A stretch of DNA of 64,000 bases from positions 139,356,148 to 139,420,147 of the forward strand of contig CM071598.1 of NCBI GenBank assembly GCA_036435485.1, written 5' to 3'. Of the stretch, positions 12,643 to 24,325 are shown piece after piece. How positions within the stretch are numbered: the first letter of the stretch is position 1; every line of letters begins with the position of its first letter. Position numbers and translations under genes: made by a program. Source of the stretch: Saposhnikovia divaricata. Lineage: Eukaryota > Streptophyta > Magnoliopsida > Apiales > Apiaceae. The notes under the pieces were generated by a model. That model did no database searches, was not told the origin of the DNA, and saw nothing but the letters and a program-made list of their open reading frames with translations.

Positions 12643-13990
12643 TCATACATTTATGGAGGAATCATTTACATAGGGCCACTCCTCATCATTAAGAAATGAA
12701 ATTAAAGAATCCATGTCTACTATGGCATTGCCTTCAAGAAAGTCATTTGTTGTCCAGTCGTGATAAATGGCATCAGAAACACAAAGAGAGTAATTAAATT
12801 CACCCTCATTCGAATCATTCTTGCAACCATAATCATCTATCGCGTTTTCTTCACGACGTGATTTCAGTGCCTCCACTTCTGAATTATCAAGCTCACAATC
12901 TGTGTTTGATGAATCCTTTGGAAGTTCTTGAAGGTCTTGCAGATTATGGAATGCTGAGAGAGTAGAGGGACTGTCACTTGGCGATGACATTGCTGGGACA
13001 ACTTTTTTGCGTCTCAAGGAGTTAATTCGGACTGCAGATTTTGGCAAAATAGGTTGCTTATATTCCACGAGCTTTGTCTTGGGATTTTTCACAGTAGATT
13101 TGCGATTTAGACCGAGTTTTGATGAGGCAGAAGATTTTTGTAGCATCCCGTGTGCTTTCTTACTAAGAGTGCTGTTCCAGTAGTTCTTAATTTCATTGTC
13201 TGTTCGACCTGGAAGTCTTCCAGCAATCAATGACCACCTAAATAAAATGAAAACCGGTTATAACAGAGAAGGCCTAACCTTTTCGCTAGAAATAATATTA
13301 AGCCGTCTTTTAAATCAACTCCGTATATATTACAGGATATGTGTGCCAAGCATAGTATCCTTGAATGCTGATACGAAAAGTAGAAAAAAAAAAAAAAAAA
13401 AAACCTGTTTCCGAGAAGTTTGTGAAGTCTAATAATAAGGTCCTCTTCATCCTCTGATATGTTGCCTCTCTTAATGTCTGGATGAAGGTAATTTAGCCAT
13501 CTAAGCCTGCAGCTCTTACCACATCGCTTCAAACCTGTATTAGTATACATGTTAAAAGATATGTGATCTAATTAATCTCTCTTTACTAGCTTCAAGGTTT
13601 CGAGAAGAGTTGGTCATATAATAACTTTTCCCGGAGCTCAAGAGAGGTGTTACCAGAACCCCATTCCAAAAAATGGATTTTCGAGTGAGTGAGAGTCTTA
13701 AGAAGATACCATCTAAGCACACGTTTTGCAAGAGTTGGCCATTTAACTTGAGATCATGAACTCTTCAGTTGCATAATTATAAGATGACTATGATCATAAC
13801 TAAAAGAATCTAGTATAAAAAAAACAAGAATCTAACAATACAATGTGAATATTTTACCAGCTCTACAGGGAAGATTCCTCCAGTTTCCTTCTCCATGTTC
13901 CTGAATATAAGCAGTAAGTACAGTATCTTCACTAGCAGTCCATGCTCCTCTGTTGAGCCCTTCCTTAGAGCAACAAGGCCTCCTCCCCAT
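12643..13990 (-). CDS. R2R3-MYB transcription factor, TT2-like (subgroup 5), three exons
   Basis: Exons on the minus strand are 13990-13858 (133 bp), 13534-13405 (130 bp) and 13237-12643. The first two lengths are the classic R2R3-MYB exon sizes. The product has 285 residues. R2 carries W17, W37 and W57. R3 has I70 in place of the first Trp, then W89 and W108. The bHLH-interaction motif [DE]Lx2[RK]x3Lx6Lx3R is complete at D76-R95. The N-terminus [17 protein letters not shown] and the acidic C-terminal [15 protein letters not shown] resemble TT2-type regulators. Those proteins pair with bHLH and WD40 partners to activate proanthocyanidin or anthocyanin genes in the nucleus. That role is inferred from family features. 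The start is M at 13990; an upstream in-frame Met at 14014 is too close to the TATA box. Intron 2 has an A17 run next to the donor. Confidence 0.88.
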
Positions 13991-14039
13991 ATCCCTCTTC
14001 CTAAAAGGAAACACGAACTAATCTAATGTACCATTAATC

Positions 14040-14048
14040 CTTTTATAG
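14040..14048 (-). promoter_or_regulatory. Candidate TATA box of the MYB gene
   Basis: On the minus strand CTATAAAAG lies about 50 bases upstream of the MYB start codon, leaving room for a short 5' UTR. The assignment rests on motif and position only. Confidence 0.45.
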
Positions 14049-14582
14049 TTGCCTCAATATTGAAAATTCAATTTCATAAATTAATGGTTCATAATTGACA
14101 AATGACTAATTGCCCTAAAGTCTAATTGTGATCTAACAAGCAACCTTTATTTTCTTTTTTAAAGTCCAACTTGAACTTGTGAAGTTCTATAATCTAATAT
14201 ATTCACTGCTAGTACAGTAATTTTGTATGGACTTGAGATCTTGGTATCTTCTATTTAAAACTAAGGGATGCTAGTAATCTTTTTATTCACATTACACCAA
14301 TAATATTAACCAATCATGCACAGACGTGCAAAAAAACTGGTAGAAGATAATTTAATTATTAGAAGAAAAAAAATACTTACAATAATAAGAATTGAGCTTT
14401 TGATCTAACATCATCGAACCAACAAGTCATTCACCGTATTGGACAAATCTAACTAAACTTATTTATAAATCGATATTATATATGAATTAATTACTTATAA
14501 AATATGAAGCATTACTATGTTATAGGTCCGTGCAATCCAGGTCAAAGAAAATATATAAAGTTGTACATAAGCAACTTTTATA

Positions 14583-14947
14583 GCTCGTTTGGAATTGCTT
14601 AAAATAAGTTAATTTTGACTTAATGGAGGTATTTTTAACTTAAAGAAGAAAGTAAATTGTTTACTTTAAGTTGAATGAAAGTGTTTGGGTAATTTTACTT
14701 AAAGTTAAATGGGGATTTAATAATTTTGACTTAAAGTGAAATTTGACTTAAAAAAATTTTGAATTCATAATATTTGAACATTACAAGAATCGTGAAAAAA
14801 AAAAAAAAACTCGATAAGTCATAAATCAAAAGTACCTAAATGAAACTTATGACTTAAAACATTTTTTTAACTTGCCAAGGTTGACAAACACTCCAAAAAT
14901 AAGTTAAAACTATTTTTTGCTTTAAGGAAGGATTGCCAAACACCCTC
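14583..14947. mobile_element. Possible MITE with short imperfect inverted ends
   Basis: The left end GCTCGTTTGGAATTGCTT and the right end, read on the other strand as GAGGGTGTTTGGCAATCC, share GTTTGG and a following ATT/ATC core. The interior repeats a TTTTGACTTAAAG motif. I could not find a clean target duplication, so the boundaries are rough. Confidence 0.3.
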
Positions 14948-16181
14948 ATATTTCTGCCAAATTATGGCAAAGGTAGTTAATCTGGGCAGCTGCTAAGTGG
15001 TAAGCCGCCACCATTATTTACCCTTTCTCAGCAGTCGTATGTAACTGCTACTTCGTTGTTTAGCATTGAAAACAACTACTACATTCATTTTTATCTCCAA
15101 CTTGTACACGCTTGTCAAAATTCGATGTATCACGTTATGTTATTTACAAAACTTACACTCTGATTTTTTTTTTCCCCCCAAAATGATTCTATTATCTTAG
15201 TATCTGTTCTCATACACTCTGATTATTTATCTATCGTAAATGTTAAAGAAAAAGCGGAACATAAAAATGACATCATTCAAGAATTTTATTAAAAATACAA
15301 GAAAAAAAAAGATCTATACAAATGTACCAAACAAGCTAAAAATAACAAGTTAGTTTCACAATATCTCGTTGAAAAAATGGTAGATATTATAAGAAGTTGA
15401 AAAAATGGTAGATAAAATAAGAAATCTTACTCAAGTAATTTACTTACAAAATAATGTCCCTATAATTTAAACACTCTTATTTACAATTAATCAGTGGTTG
15501 GGTTGAAAATGAGTTCCATTAATTCAGGATTCGAATCTTAATTTGATTCGTTAATAATAAATATAGTTTGTATTATTATAAAAAATGAGCGAATTCAACT
15601 CCTACTTTATAATTCGAATGTTAATCAAGTCGAGTCAAATCTCACCATTCTGATATTTAGTCATATTTATATAGAATAGTTCCGATAATTTCAGAGTTTA
15701 AGAATATACATTTATTAAAGATATTTTATTCGAATTAGTAAATTATGTATATAATATATATTACATAATGCATATATATTCAAATAATATAATTTAACAC
15801 ATTTTAGTTTTGTAAATAATTATTTGAGTACTCTTAATTTTTTAATATTATTCAACACGAATTCGAATCCAAATATACAAAAATGAGTGATTTGATACTA
15901 ACTTGAGTCGAACCGAATAAATATTTAAATTTGAATTCGAGTCGAATTTAAATGAAATGTAAAAAATTTAATTCAAATAAATATTTATTAATTTAAATCG
16001 AATTTCATCAGACTACTATTCAAACCTATTCAACTCGTTTTCATCTCGATTACAATCAAATTCACCTTTGCTACTTTTTCCCACAATGATTATCACAGAA
16101 ACATTTTAAAATAATTGCGTAGATGAAAGAATGAAACTACAAGCCTTAAAATCAACAATAAAAAAAAATCCCTCGAATTTA
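14948..16181. other. AT-rich intergenic DNA
   Basis: I see no gene. Between about 15480 and 16070 short motifs such as AATTCGAGTCGAATT recur on both strands, which may be an old decayed repeat. No ends or target duplication are visible. Confidence 0.4.
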
Positions 16182-16190
16182 AAAAAAAAA

Positions 16191-16328
16191 GGGAAATTCT
16201 AGATGGTACGCCTGTAGAATTGACTTTTCTAAATGGTACACCAAATAAAATTGGCTTCTCGTTGGTACCCTTGTACTATTATACTTCTCTTGACCATACC
16301 CCTTCCGTCACATTACGTTAAACAAACG
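16191..16328 (+). repeat. MULE left terminal inverted repeat
   Basis: Begins GGGAAATTCTAGATGGTACG and ends near AAACAAACG. By eye it differs from the right copy at a few bases in the outer part and more in the inner 25 bp. Confidence 0.92.
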
Positions 16329-16807
16329 TTTGGTTATCCTTAATTAACCTTTAAATAAAAATAAAAAATAATATTAAACGTTTAAAAACCTCAATTAAGC
16401 GTATAATAAAAACCTAAAATATTCTAAGCACTGGTCGAGCGAAAGCGATGTCAATGAAAGCGATCGAGCGATTTGGGAATTAGGGTTTAACAACTGTGAT
16501 TAGGAATCTTCTCAATATTTCATTCATCTCTAACTAAGGTAATTAGGAATTACGATTTCTCCTCCATCTTCTTGTTCACTTTCCTCAGTCGTGTACATAT
16601 ATATATGTATGTATATACATGTATGTCTTTATATATACTGATATGGCTTTTAATGTTTGAATATACATGTATCTCTAACTAAGGTTATTAGGAATTTTAT
16701 GTTTGAATGTACTGATATGGCTTTTAATTTCACTTTCTTTACTCATATTATGTATGTCTGTACTGATATGTGTATGCATATATGTGTTGTACTGATTTAA
16801 TTGTAGA
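16329..16807 (+). promoter_or_regulatory. MULE subterminal and 5' leader region
   Basis: This stretch lies between the left inverted repeat and the transposase start. It contains a repeated CTAACTAAGGTNATTAGGAAT segment (about 16530 and 16675). A splice-acceptor-like TTGTAG ends directly before the AATGG start context at 16807, so a 5' UTR intron is plausible. Confidence 0.4.
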
Positions 16808-19800
16808 ATGGGGGATCATAAAATTTTAGAGTTTAAGTGGAGAGAAACAAGTATAGAACTTAAGGCGGAAATTGAGAGATGCACATTGTTGGATTTAGTC
16901 GTGGAATATGAAGATGAGGCTAAAAAAAGGGGTATAAGACTAAACTTTGCTTATCCAACTTTTGGCTATGCTTATGAGATGAGCCACAAGAAATTAGAGA
17001 CAGATGCGGACTTGATGACAATGTTTCAGAGGTTGCAAGCAAAAAATCCTATTCCTATCTGGGTTGGGACAGTTATGAAGCCTAGTCCCCTGTATAAGTT
17101 GGTTTTATGTTTGAGAAGACAAAATGAGGCTCTTAAAAAATCTGTTAGGGCTGATGATACTGCAGAATATGAAGATGGCCATCATTCAGAGAATGAACTT
17201 GATGATTTGCCTTCTTTGAATGATCTAGAGGACACCTCAGTGAAGCCTATCATAACTAAACCTACCCTTAAGTCCAAAGCTAAACCAAAAGCTAAACCCA
17301 AAACAGTACCTAAGCCTAAAACGAAAGCTAAACCCAAAACCAATGTTAGCCTACCCCCACCTCCTATCTCACCCAATACAGCCTTCAAAAATTTGGTAGT
17401 GAGGAGAAGTCCTAGATTTTCACCTGCACAAAACATTAACTATGATGATGCTTCAGCAAATGCTTCTGGTAGTGCTACTGATCATCCTTTGTTTGATCGA
17501 AAAGTTCCAAAAACAACTGCGATAAGGAAAGGCCTTCCAGTGGATAGTGGCAGCAGTGGTAAAAGTGCTAGGAGGAAGGTGGATTTTCTTGGTGATAGTG
17601 ATGCCAATGTTGGGGATACAAAGTTTAGTCTTATACAAAGTTTAGTACCAAATGCTGATAATAATGTTGAGGAGTCTGCTTACAACTATGAGGATTGTAA
17701 TTCTGGTGATTCTGATGGAGAGGTTGTGGCTAAAGGAACTTGCCCTGCAGATGAGCTAGAAGAGGTTGTCAAAATTCCAAAAGTTAAAGACATGTGGAAA
17801 GCAGAAAGTTGGCATGAATTTATTGATGATGAGAATGATGATGATTACTATAGCAGATTGTACAAGAATGGTGAGCTATATGAAGAGGTGGAATTTGGAA
17901 AAATTCAATTGAAGCCCTGGATGATTTTTTTGGACAAAAGTCATTATAAAAACACTTTAACGGACTACTGCATACAGGAGGGATTTGCTATTACAGTTAT
18001 TGCATCTGACAGTAGAAGGCATACAAGTACATGTCTATCAAAAACTTGTGATTGGAGAATTCATGCAAGCAGGTTGCCTGATGGTATTACTTGGGCCATC
18101 AAAAAGATAGAGCCAAACATTCATACATGTACAGGGTTAGAAACTTTTAACCCTCTCTGCAATGTTCAATGGGCAGCTCAGAAGGTGATGGAGGACATAA
18201 GAGCAAACCCAGACATTCCTGGCAAGGCACTTAATGAACTTTTGTTTCAAAGGTTTGGATTGAACATGAAACAGTCCACCATGTATGCAATGAAAAAATA
18301 TGCACTTGAAAAGCTTTTTGGAGGACATGATGAATCCTACAGCCACCTTCCAGCATATATAAGAATCATAGTTGCCACTAATCCAGAATCAAAGGCACAT
18401 TACTCTTCTGTTGAAAGTGAGAGCATTCCTAAAGAATTACTTTTCAACAACATCTTCATCTCATTCTCTGCAATGTGGAAGGGTTTTCTACAAGGTTGTA
18501 GGCCTTTGATTGGAGTTGATGGGACTCATCTGAAAGGTAACTATGGAGGAGTTCTACTCTCAGCAGTAGCAATGGATGGTAATAACGAAATCTTTCCTTT
18601 AGCTTATGTTGTGGTCAGTATTGAGGACAAAGATAACTGGTCCTTTTTCTTGTGGAACATCTACCACATAGTGAAAGACTCAAAGAGGTCAGATTGGACC
18701 ATTATCTCAGATAGGCAGAAGGTATTTATCTTACTCTTTTAATTTCATATGCATAATATTATCAGTCTGTCATGATTACATCCTAATGTATGTATCATTT
18801 TCTCCCAGGGCATTGATCTTGCCTTAGAAAATGTGTGGCCAGCTGCTAAAAGGAGATACTGTTGTAGGCATTTAAGTAGAAATTTTAAAAAACAGTTCTC
18901 TGGTCCACTCATGTATATTCTCTTCTGGAGGGCATGCAATGCTACCTCTCAATTCACTTTTAGGAAAGCTATGGAAAGACTGCAAGAGGCAGGGGATGAA
19001 ATAGTTATGACATGGTTTGCAAACTTAGGTGATGCATCTACTTGGAGCAAACATAAATTTGATCCAAATGTTTGCAATGACTCGAACACAAGTAACTTTG
19101 TTGAAAGTTTCAACTCCACTCTAGGAGTTGACAGATGCAGGCCTGTGTTGAGCCTACTTGAAGGTATATACAACAACCTATCTTGTTTTTTTGCATCTTT
19201 TACATTAGGTCGATATTTAATATGTTTTCTTGCTTTATCTTATTTTGTTTAGGGATTAGGAGGGTTTGCATGGTAAGAATGGCAACAAGACAACAAGTTG
19301 CAAGTACTTGGAATGATGATGATCTATGTCCCAAGATTGTCAAAATGTTGAAAGCTATAGGCAAGCAAACAATCAGTTGCAGGGCCTACATGTCAAAGTC
19401 AGGGGAGTATGAGATCCATGAGGGTAAATCTCAATTCCCTCTATCTCTAAATAGTAAGATCTGTTCTTGTGGTGCTTGGCAGTTGTCTGGAGTCCCATGT
19501 AGGCATGCAATTAGAGCAATGTTGCATGCTAAACTTGATCCACACAAAGTAGTTAGTTCATGGTATTCAGTAAAGACTTATAAGCAAGCCTACAATCTTG
19601 GCATGAATCCTATTCCTGACAAGGATCAATGGCCATCATATGAAGACCTTCCTACTATCAAACCACCTACACTGAAAAGAGGGGTTGGCAGACCCTGTAG
19701 GAACAGAAAAAGAGAGGAAAGAGAAGACCAAAAAGGAAAGAGAGCAAAAACTGTTAAGTGTACTAAGTGTGACTGCTATGGACACAACGCAAGGACCTGC

Positions 19801-20028
19801 AAGGGAGGCCAAACTGCGAAGGAAAAGAAGGCAAGTGGTGAACCTGTGATTATAAGGAATCCAAGAGTGAGAGATCAATCCAATGCAGCTAAGGCAGCTA
19901 AGGCAGCAGCTAGGGCGGCTAAGGAAGCAGAAAAAGAAGCAAATAAAGCTACTAGACAGTCTTCACAAAAGGGTTCATCACAAGCTACTGAAATGAACCT
20001 TTCTCAACTTGGTTCCTCTCCTATTTAG
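16808..20028 (+). CDS. MULE transposase (MuDR family), three exons
   Basis: Exons 16808-18721, 18809-19163 and 19253-20028 join in frame into 1014 residues. The enzyme would cut and rejoin the element at its inverted repeats. In order I see: a PB1-like N-terminal domain (about 1-100); an acidic stretch; a lysine-proline-rich linker (about 150-182) that may bind DNA; a MuDR-type DNA-binding domain (about 330-440); the DDE core with D571 in GVDGTH, D635 in ISDRQ and E737 in NFVESFN; a SWIM zinc finger beginning at C827 (CSCGAW...CRH); a CCHC zinc knuckle near 926-939; and an Ala/Lys-rich tail. Both introns interrupt the DDE-SWIM part and have GT/AG ends. No stop or frameshift was found. It is the only gene in the element. 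Confidence 0.9.
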
Positions 20029-20309
20029 ACTGTTTCTTTTGAATCCTATTTAGACTGTTTCTTTTGGATAACCAAGTTTACATATTTATGGTTGTTTTGG
20101 ATATTTATGGTTGGTTGGTTGGATCTTTTGGATATATATGGTTGGTTGGATCTTTTGAATGATTATGGTTGGCTAGTTAATGAACTCTGTTGTCCTTTTC
20201 TTTTTTTTCATTTTTTTTCTCTAGTTATCATGTTCTTGCTGTTATGTGATCCCAGATAATTTTTCTTTCTATTTTTATACTGTTTCTGGGGTTACATTCA
20301 GTCCAGTAA

Positions 20310-20447
20310 CGTTTGTTTAACGTTCAGTAACGGCAGAGGTATAGTCAAGAGAAGTATAATAGTACAAGGGTACCAACGAGAAGCCAATTTTATTTGGTGT
20401 ACCATTTAGAAAAATCAATTCTACAGACGTACCATCTAGAATTTCCC
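20310..20447 (-). repeat. MULE right terminal inverted repeat
   Basis: This is the reverse complement of the left repeat. It ends ...AGAATTTCCC and is followed by nine A bases, the target duplication copy. Confidence 0.92.
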
Positions 20448-20456
20448 AAAAAAAAA

Positions 20457-21119
20457 TTCGTAAGTCAATATAAGGCACAACTTCTGGCCCAGTACAAACG
20501 TCACAGAGATCTGATTAAGAAGAAGTGTTTTAAAGTTGTTGAAATATTTTCTTCATTGGTTATACAAGATGTTCATTTTTTTATTTTAAATACTATATAT
20601 CATCTTGTTACTGAAAACAGACAAACATTGAGCTAAACACGTGCTTAAGAACTCGCTATGTTTGATTTTCATTTTCTTTTTTTACTAATTTTTAATTACT
20701 TTTTTATAAAATAGGTTACTAATCGTCAAATTTATCGATTTTCATTCATCAAAAATAAAAAATCACTTTTCGAGCAATAGAATACAGCATCTGGTGTTAA
20801 TAGAAATAAAAGTCTACGTCGTCTTTGCGTAAAAAAAAAAAAGGGAAAAGAAATTGCGGACAAGAGTTATAAATGAACGGGCACGTGGGGACGGGGAAAC
20901 CTTAATTACAAAAACCATAAATAGGCACGTGACAGGGAACAATGTGTTGTTAAATAGCCATTTCATTTCATGCAGGAGAAACGCATTGCATGTGACTTCT
21001 GCCCGCTCGCTTTGAGTCAAATTAATTCTTAATCATATTAATTTAGAATACATTTGGGTTAACTTAAAAATATTATTTATAATTTAAAATGTAATTTAGT
21101 CGCTTTAAATGAAAAGTGA
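20457..21119. other. AT-rich intergenic DNA
   Basis: No gene or recognisable repeat is seen between the MULE and the nested-element complex. Small frames here lack protein-like composition. Confidence 0.5.
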
Positions 21120-21201
21120 TAATTTTAAAGAAAATTATGAATGGAACCCCTCTGGTTTGGGCAGTTATGAACGGTACCCCTAAATGAACAGTAAAGTGGT
21201 A

Positions 21202-22721
21202 TGTTTGTACTAAATCACGCAAGCGTACGTGGTCACAAGTAATATAGATAAAAGTCAAGTTCGTTCCCACAGAGATCTGGTTTAGGTTTTAATTCAGTTA
21301 ATGTACCTATGCAACAATGTAAGGTTTTTATTCACTGCTAAGACAATTAACAAATTAGGGTTGATTATCTAAAGTTACTAAGGAAGTAAATTAACAAACT
21401 AAGAATTAATTAACTAACGAGAATTAAAATCGAATTACTTATGCTAGAAAAAACATGAGATCCTAACTTCATTAAATACTTCGCTTAGATCTGATGCCTT
21501 TAATCACTATATGCAATGGTTATGATATCTGATCGGACAACACGAAACAAGTATAAGTTACTTCTCAGTATACGAATACCAAAATACTCATACATCCACA
21601 AAAGAGATAGAAGATGAATAGACACCAATTATGCTTAGACCCTATATCTCTATAAGATTTGAAAACATAACGGTTTAAGAACAAGTTATCCATAAAGATC
21701 ACACAGGGCAGTATAAAGTAGTTCAAATTACACCACGAATCATGTTGATAAACAATATGCTAGCATGACAAGTTCTAAATCTCAAGATCCACTCTCGCTT
21801 CATAAGAGATTAACAAATTAGATGTTAGCTACGCATCTAACAATTAAGCATAACCATACGAGGATATCAATATACATCACACACAGATATTTAAAGCATC
21901 AAAATACTAAAGCTCCATAAATAAATCCGTTAGAATCCCATGACAACGACTAGTTCATACTCGAACCGCTCGTCATCATGGGATCTGATGAAACCATGAT
22001 AATAAACAAAGTATGGATAATTATAAAACTAGAGTAAAAGAGTTAAGAAAACAAATCCCAAAAACATCCAACAGTTCGCCTAAATAGAAGAAAACAAAAG
22101 TAGATCCGATAGTTGTCACGATCTTCGGAATCCTTCTCCAAGTTTGAATCTCCGTCTCTAACTCTCTCTATGTGTTATGTTGGGTGTTGGTACGTATTAC
22201 AATGATAGAACGTGTTTATATAGGCTCTAGAATTCGCTCTAGAATTCTTTTCCAGCAAGAAAAGTCCTAAAATAGCAATTTAATTCGAAACAGAAAAGAA
22301 ATCAGGAAATTTCTAGGAACTCCGCGCGCCGCCTGCGCCCATGCGCGCTGCCTGCGCCCAGCACTTCTCCCGCGCGCTGCCTGCGCCCAGCCGCGCGCTG
22401 CCTGCGCCCTCTCTCCTTCCAGGTTCTGATTTTGGTACTAATTTCTTCGTTCTTGCTCCGTTTTCTTCCGTTCCTTTTGCACTAGCTCCCGTTCTTCAAT
22501 CTTTTGACTTATGATCTTCAAAGACTTGTAGGGAAAGGTTCCGTTCTTCATTCCAAACTCGTAATCCACGCCAAAACCAACGAAAATGGAAAACCCTAAC
22601 CGACAATTCACGAACCTGCACACTACGCGAAAACACATAAAAAATACAACAAACTTGAGGCCAAGTGAATCAATTTAAGACGATATGGAACGCTCCAAGT
22701 GGATATAAAATCCACTTATCA
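21202..22721 (-). repeat. 3' LTR of the nested Athila-like element
   Basis: 1520 bp. It pairs with 36834-38358 and differs by small indels, for example a duplicated CTCTAGAATTC segment near 22225. It contains a GC-rich block at about 22320-22412 built from variants of GCGCGCTGCCTGCGCCCA. Confidence 0.92.
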
Positions 22722-22734
22722 CACCCCCAAACTT
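22722..22734 (-). other. Polypurine tract of the nested Athila-like element
   Basis: On the minus strand AAGTTTGGGGGTG directly precedes the 3' LTR start TGATAAGTGG. Similar tracts recur inside the element near 25091 and 25544. Confidence 0.7.
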
Positions 22735-22763
22735 AAACCGATGCTTGTCCTCAAGCATAAAAC

Positions 22764-23973
22764 TGTTAGTGTAGGTGCCCTAGAGGCAATATATTGTTTC
22801 TTTGAATAAACCTTTATGTCATTTGATCATTCAATAAACGTATTTATTATGACTTTAATTACTGCGATATATTTGTTAGCATAATAAATATCCTTAGAAT
22901 CATGATACACATTATATAGTTTAAGTACATGACTTGAACTTGAGATTATATAATATATCATATTCTTAAAAGGTCCCTGGTCGAGTATTATTATTATAGG
23001 ACAATAATAATGCATAAATAGACTAGTATGTTGTTTGACAGATAACCACATCTCATTGGTTATAAGTATGGAGATACTAAAGTCAATACATAGGTACATG
23101 TAGGAGTACATGGTACTGGACAGACCCACAGTGAGATTCTTCATGTTTAATAAAGTCATAAGAAAGACTCACAGTGATAATGGTGTAATGATCCTTTGAC
23201 TTGAGATCATTATATTTCTATACGAGGATTAATATACTTTGACTACATTAAAAGTTACCTTTGACCGGGTGATGATAAAAGTGGACATCGGGTATATCAT
23301 GAGTCGTATGAGAAATATGAATGATAAATAAAGGATTTAACCCTCCTAGAATTAAGAGAGATATTATTGGCCTCTTGATTGAGTGAGACTATAAAATGCA
23401 TGGCCGTGCTCAAATAATGATTTGTTTTTAATAGTCTACTCATGGATCAAGTAAACCCGGATTAAATGTTGAAGAGGATGACTAAATACATGCCTCGAGT
23501 TTAATCTATAATATTTGGTTAAAGGGATTATATTACACGGAAACATTAGTCACAAAAGGTTTAAATTGGATCACCAATTATTATTATTACTTGGGTAGCA
23601 ATGATGTATTACTAGATACCGCTCATTGTTTATAATTTTATTATTAGATATTAAAATTATTGCCAACGTAATAATAACCTAAAGGGTTACACAATAAGAA
23701 CATATAAAACAGAGCTTTATTTAAATTATGGATTTAAATAGTTATTAATTCGAATTTATTGAATTAATTAAGTGGGACTTGATTAATTGCAATATATATA
23801 TAATTCAAATTTAATTAAAACCAAAACAGATTGGGTTTAGTGAAGCCCAAAACGTTTTAGGGTTTTAAGCCTAAATCTCTCTTTATAAATACATTGAGAT
23901 GTGTTGGTTTAGGTTAACTTTGGCAAACTCGTTTTTCACCTAAACCCTACCTGCTCTACATCTTAGAGAGGCT

Positions 23974-24054
<81 letters not shown>

Positions 24055-24320
24055 TTTCTTGGCTAGTACCATCTCTGTTGATCGTTGGACGATCGGTGTG
24101 TTCGTGTGGACGATTTAGAGACACAGATCTTGACATAAAGGGCTGTGTGGTGATTACAAGCTAGGATCTCCGTTGAGTTCGTGAAAGTAACGTTTGTAAT
24201 AGGTACGATTCATTATCTCCATAATCAGTTCGTAATTATACATGGATCCTGCGTTTGGGTTCCGAAATCTTTTGTTATATTTACGTTTATCCTCTGCGTT
24301 TTATGCCTCGGAACCCAACA
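22764..24320 (+). mobile_element. Copia-type solo LTR inside the Athila-like element
   Basis: The 1557-bp segment begins TGTTAGTGTAGGTGCCC and ends GAACCCAACA, the usual form of copia LTR ends. It is flanked by a perfect 5-bp duplication AAAAC (22759-22763 and 24321-24325). No internal region or second LTR exists, so the element was reduced to one LTR by recombination between its two LTRs. A TATAAATA motif near 23885 suggests plus orientation. A long GA repeat follows it. Confidence 0.85.
23978..24051. repeat. (GA)n microsatellite, about 37 units
   Basis: An uninterrupted GA run of about 74 bp. It lies inside the solo LTR, about 90 bp downstream of the TATA-like motif, so it would be in the transcribed leader. 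Confidence 0.95.
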
Positions 24321-24325
24321 AAAAC

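Larger units (their letters stand above)
16191..20447 (+). mobile_element. Complete Mutator-like element (MULE), 4257 bp
   Basis: Inverted repeats of about 138 bp at 16191-16328 and 20310-20447 match nearly base for base over their outer 110 bp, starting GGGAAATTCTAGATGGTAC. They are flanked by the 9-bp direct repeat AAAAAAAAA (16182-16190 and 20448-20456); because the site is A-rich, this duplication is less decisive than usual. The element holds one three-exon transposase gene with all catalytic residues. Well-kept ends and an open gene point to a recent insertion that could still be active. Confidence 0.93.

Noticed and set aside
22320..22420. GC-rich block as a possible CpG-island promoter of a host gene
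   Set aside because: The same block is in the partner LTR at 37960-38048, so it belongs to the retroelement.
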